This document shows positions 62,907-64,000 of a stretch of DNA of 64,000 nt, one piece after another. The position numbers and the translations under genes are program-made. How positions within the stretch are numbered: the first letter of the stretch is position 1; each line of letters begins with the position of its first letter. The stretch spans positions 62,001 to 126,000 of the forward strand of contig NZ_JARPQB010000001.1 of assembly GCF_029478665.1 (NCBI RefSeq). The letters run 5' to 3'. The notes beneath the pieces were generated by a model that was given only the letters and a program-made list of their open reading frames with translations, was not told the origin of the DNA and did no database searches. The DNA is from Pseudomonas entomophila. Lineage in GTDB: Bacteria; Pseudomonadota; Gammaproteobacteria; Pseudomonadales; Pseudomonadaceae.

Positions 62907-63610
62907 CATCTGTACTGCCGGCCTTCTGGGCCGTGATTCCCGCCGCGGGCGTTGGTGCCCGCATGGCTGCCGACCGCCCCAAGCAGTATCTGCAACTGGG
63001 CGGGCAGACCATTCTCGAGCATAGCCTCGACTGTTTCCTCGACCATCCCGCGCTCAAGGGCGTGGTGGTCAGCATTGCCGAAGACGATCCGTACTGGCCT
63101 GGCTTGCGCTGCTTCGGCGATTCGCGAATCCAGCGTGCGCCGGGTGGTCGCGAGCGGGCCGACTCGGTGCTCAATGCCCTGTTGCTGCTGCACGCCCAGG
63201 GCGCGTCGGATGATGACTGGGTGCTGGTGCACGATGCGGCGCGCCCCAACCTGGCACGTAGCGATCTGGACAAGTTGTTGTCCGAGCTTGCTGATGATCC
63301 GGTAGGCGGATTGCTGGCGGTGCCCGCGCGGGACACGCTCAAGCGTGCCGGCGCCGATGGCCGTGTGGCAGCCACTGTCGATCGCAGCACCATCTGGCAG
63401 GCCTATACGCCACAGATGTTCCGCCTCGGTATGTTGCACCGCGCCCTGGCCGAGTGCCTGGTGTCAGACGTGGCCGTTACTGACGAGTCCTCCGCAATCG
63501 AATGGGCCGGCCATGCGCCGCGCCTGGTCGAAGGGCGCAGTGACAACATCAAGGTGACCCGGCCGGAAGACCTGGAGTGGTTGCGCCAGCGTTGGTCAGG
63601 CCGCCGCTAA
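62903..63610 (+). CDS. ispD: 2-C-methyl-D-erythritol 4-phosphate cytidylyltransferase
   Basis: Third step of the MEP pathway, using CTP. 235 residues: VIPAAGVGARMAADRPKQYL at the N-terminus (nucleotide-binding loop), LVHDAARPNLARSDL and ATVDRSTIWQAYTPQMF. Coupled to ftsB by a four-base overlap. ispF, usually next in enterobacteria, is not here: the next gene is a leftward LysR. Confidence 0.96.
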   Translation: MTSVLPAFWAVIPAAGVGARMAADRPKQYLQLGGQTILEHSLDCFLDHPALKGVVVSIAEDDPYWPGLRCFGDSRIQRAPGGRERADSVLNALLLLHAQGASDDDWVLVHDAARPNLARSDLDKLLSELADDPVGGLLAVPARDTLKRAGADGRVAATVDRSTIWQAYTPQMFRLGMLHRALAECLVSDVAVTDESSAIEWAGHAPRLVEGRSDNIKVTRPEDLEWLRQRWSGRR

Positions 63611-63629
63611 GCGCCGGTCTGACGCCGTC

Positions 63630-63719
63630 CCTGTAGGAGCGGCTTCAGCCGCGATCACCCGCGAAGCGGGTGCCAGAACCGCGTTGCCTGCATCGCGGCT
63701 AAAGCCGCTCCTACAGGGG
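63630..63719. repeat. REP pair with tails outward
   Basis: Arms CCTGTAGGAGCGGCTTCAGC plus CGCGAT (63630-63655) and its near complement (63692-63718). The GTAGGAG tail is on the outer side, opposite to the other pairs in this window. A smaller palindrome CCCGCGAAGCGGG lies between. It separates ispD from the convergent LysR gene. Confidence 0.88.
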
Positions 63720-64000
63720 CGTGGAACGATATTCCGGCAACTGCGCCAAGCCCTCCTTCAGGTGATCCACCAGCCTGCGCACCTTCGGCGACAGGTGCCG
63801 CTGCTGCGGGTAGAGCGCCCACACCGCCGTGTTCGGCGGCTGGTGCCCCTCCAGCAATGACACCAATGCGCCCGTGCTCAGATGCTCGAGCACGTAATAG
63901 TCCGGCAACTGGCACAACCCCATCCCTTGCAATGCCGCATCCAGTACCGCCTGGCCACTGTTGCAGCGCCAGTTGCCCTGCACCCGCTGGCTGATCTCGC
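63711..64000 (-). CDS. LysR-family transcription regulator, C-terminal part (start beyond window)
   Basis: About 96 C-terminal residues of a LysR ligand-binding domain (GNWRCNSGQAVLDAALQGMG, LPDYYVLEHLSTGALVSLL, RHLSPKVRRLVDHLKEGL). The frame is open to the window edge, so the helix-turn-helix end is outside. The end of the gene overlaps arm 2 of the REP pair by a few bases. In related pseudomonads the LysR gene after ispD sits next to formaldehyde-detoxification genes; whether that holds here needs the sequence beyond 64000. Confidence 0.85.
   Translation of the reverse strand, partial: EISQRVQGNWRCNSGQAVLDAALQGMGLCQLPDYYVLEHLSTGALVSLLEGHQPPNTAVWALYPQQRHLSPKVRRLVDHLKEGLAQLPEYRSTPL

Overview
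The window is a stretch of the core chromosome of a high-GC gammaproteobacterium, almost certainly a Pseudomonas of the P. putida group. The evidence is the gene content and order (hom-thrC, rlmA-dapE-ndvB, dapD-dapC-glnD-map, rpsB-tsf-pyrH-frr-uppS-cdsA-dxr-rseP-bamA-skp-lpxD-fabZ-lpxA-lpxB-rnhB-dnaE-accA-tilS-pyrG-kdsA-eno-ftsB-ispD), the strong GC3 codon bias, and intergenic REP palindromes ending in GCTCCTAC as in P. putida. I see no prophage, integrase, insertion sequence, CRISPR array, tRNA or rRNA gene.

Left part (1-10240): the 3' part of xerD, then dsbC, the threonine genes hom and thrC with a strong terminator, a degenerate receiver protein, a small unknown protein, an orphan periplasmic solute-binding protein, an orphan CaiB/BaiF CoA-transferase, a YaeQ-family gene and recJ. 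Positions 10241-11095 have no gene. They hold two diverged copies of a ~270-bp structured repeat in inverted orientation, with a REP pair between them. The loop of one hairpin is identical in both copies while the stem has changed on both sides, which points to selection on the fold.

Middle part (11096-33728): a TetR regulator divergent from a two-gene MexJK-like RND efflux operon; a DUF4197 protein and a YbaY-like lipoprotein; plsB; a cold-shock protein; a small conserved protein; rlmA-dapE overlapping by one base; an NdvB-type GH17-GT2 membrane glucosyltransferase; tcdA facing csdA-csdE (tRNA ct6A and sulfur transfer); dapD with its terminator; a YffB/ArsC-like reductase; a CPA1 antiporter whose stop overlaps that of an astacin-like metallopeptidase; and dapC. 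Three lysine/meso-DAP genes (dapE, dapD, dapC) lie within about 12 kb.

Right part (33750-64000): glnD and map run leftward. A divergent rpsB promoter then starts a long rightward block. It covers translation (rpsB, tsf, frr), nucleotides (pyrH, pyrG), isoprenoid and phospholipid precursors (dxr, uppS, cdsA, ispD), the outer-membrane protein assembly and stress axis (rseP, bamA, skp), lipid A and fatty acid synthesis (lpxD, fabZ, lpxA, lpxB, accA, kdsA), nucleic acid enzymes (rnhB, dnaE, tilS), enolase and ftsB. Many junctions overlap by 1-4 bases, indicating co-transcription and translational coupling. The window ends inside a leftward LysR gene.

Most of the window is ordinary housekeeping sequence. 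The best candidates for something new are the inverted structured repeats at 10.3-11.1 kb, the extended REP cassette shared by 22.8 kb and 56.9 kb, the signal-less astacin-like metallopeptidase, and the degenerate receiver with its small partner after thrC.
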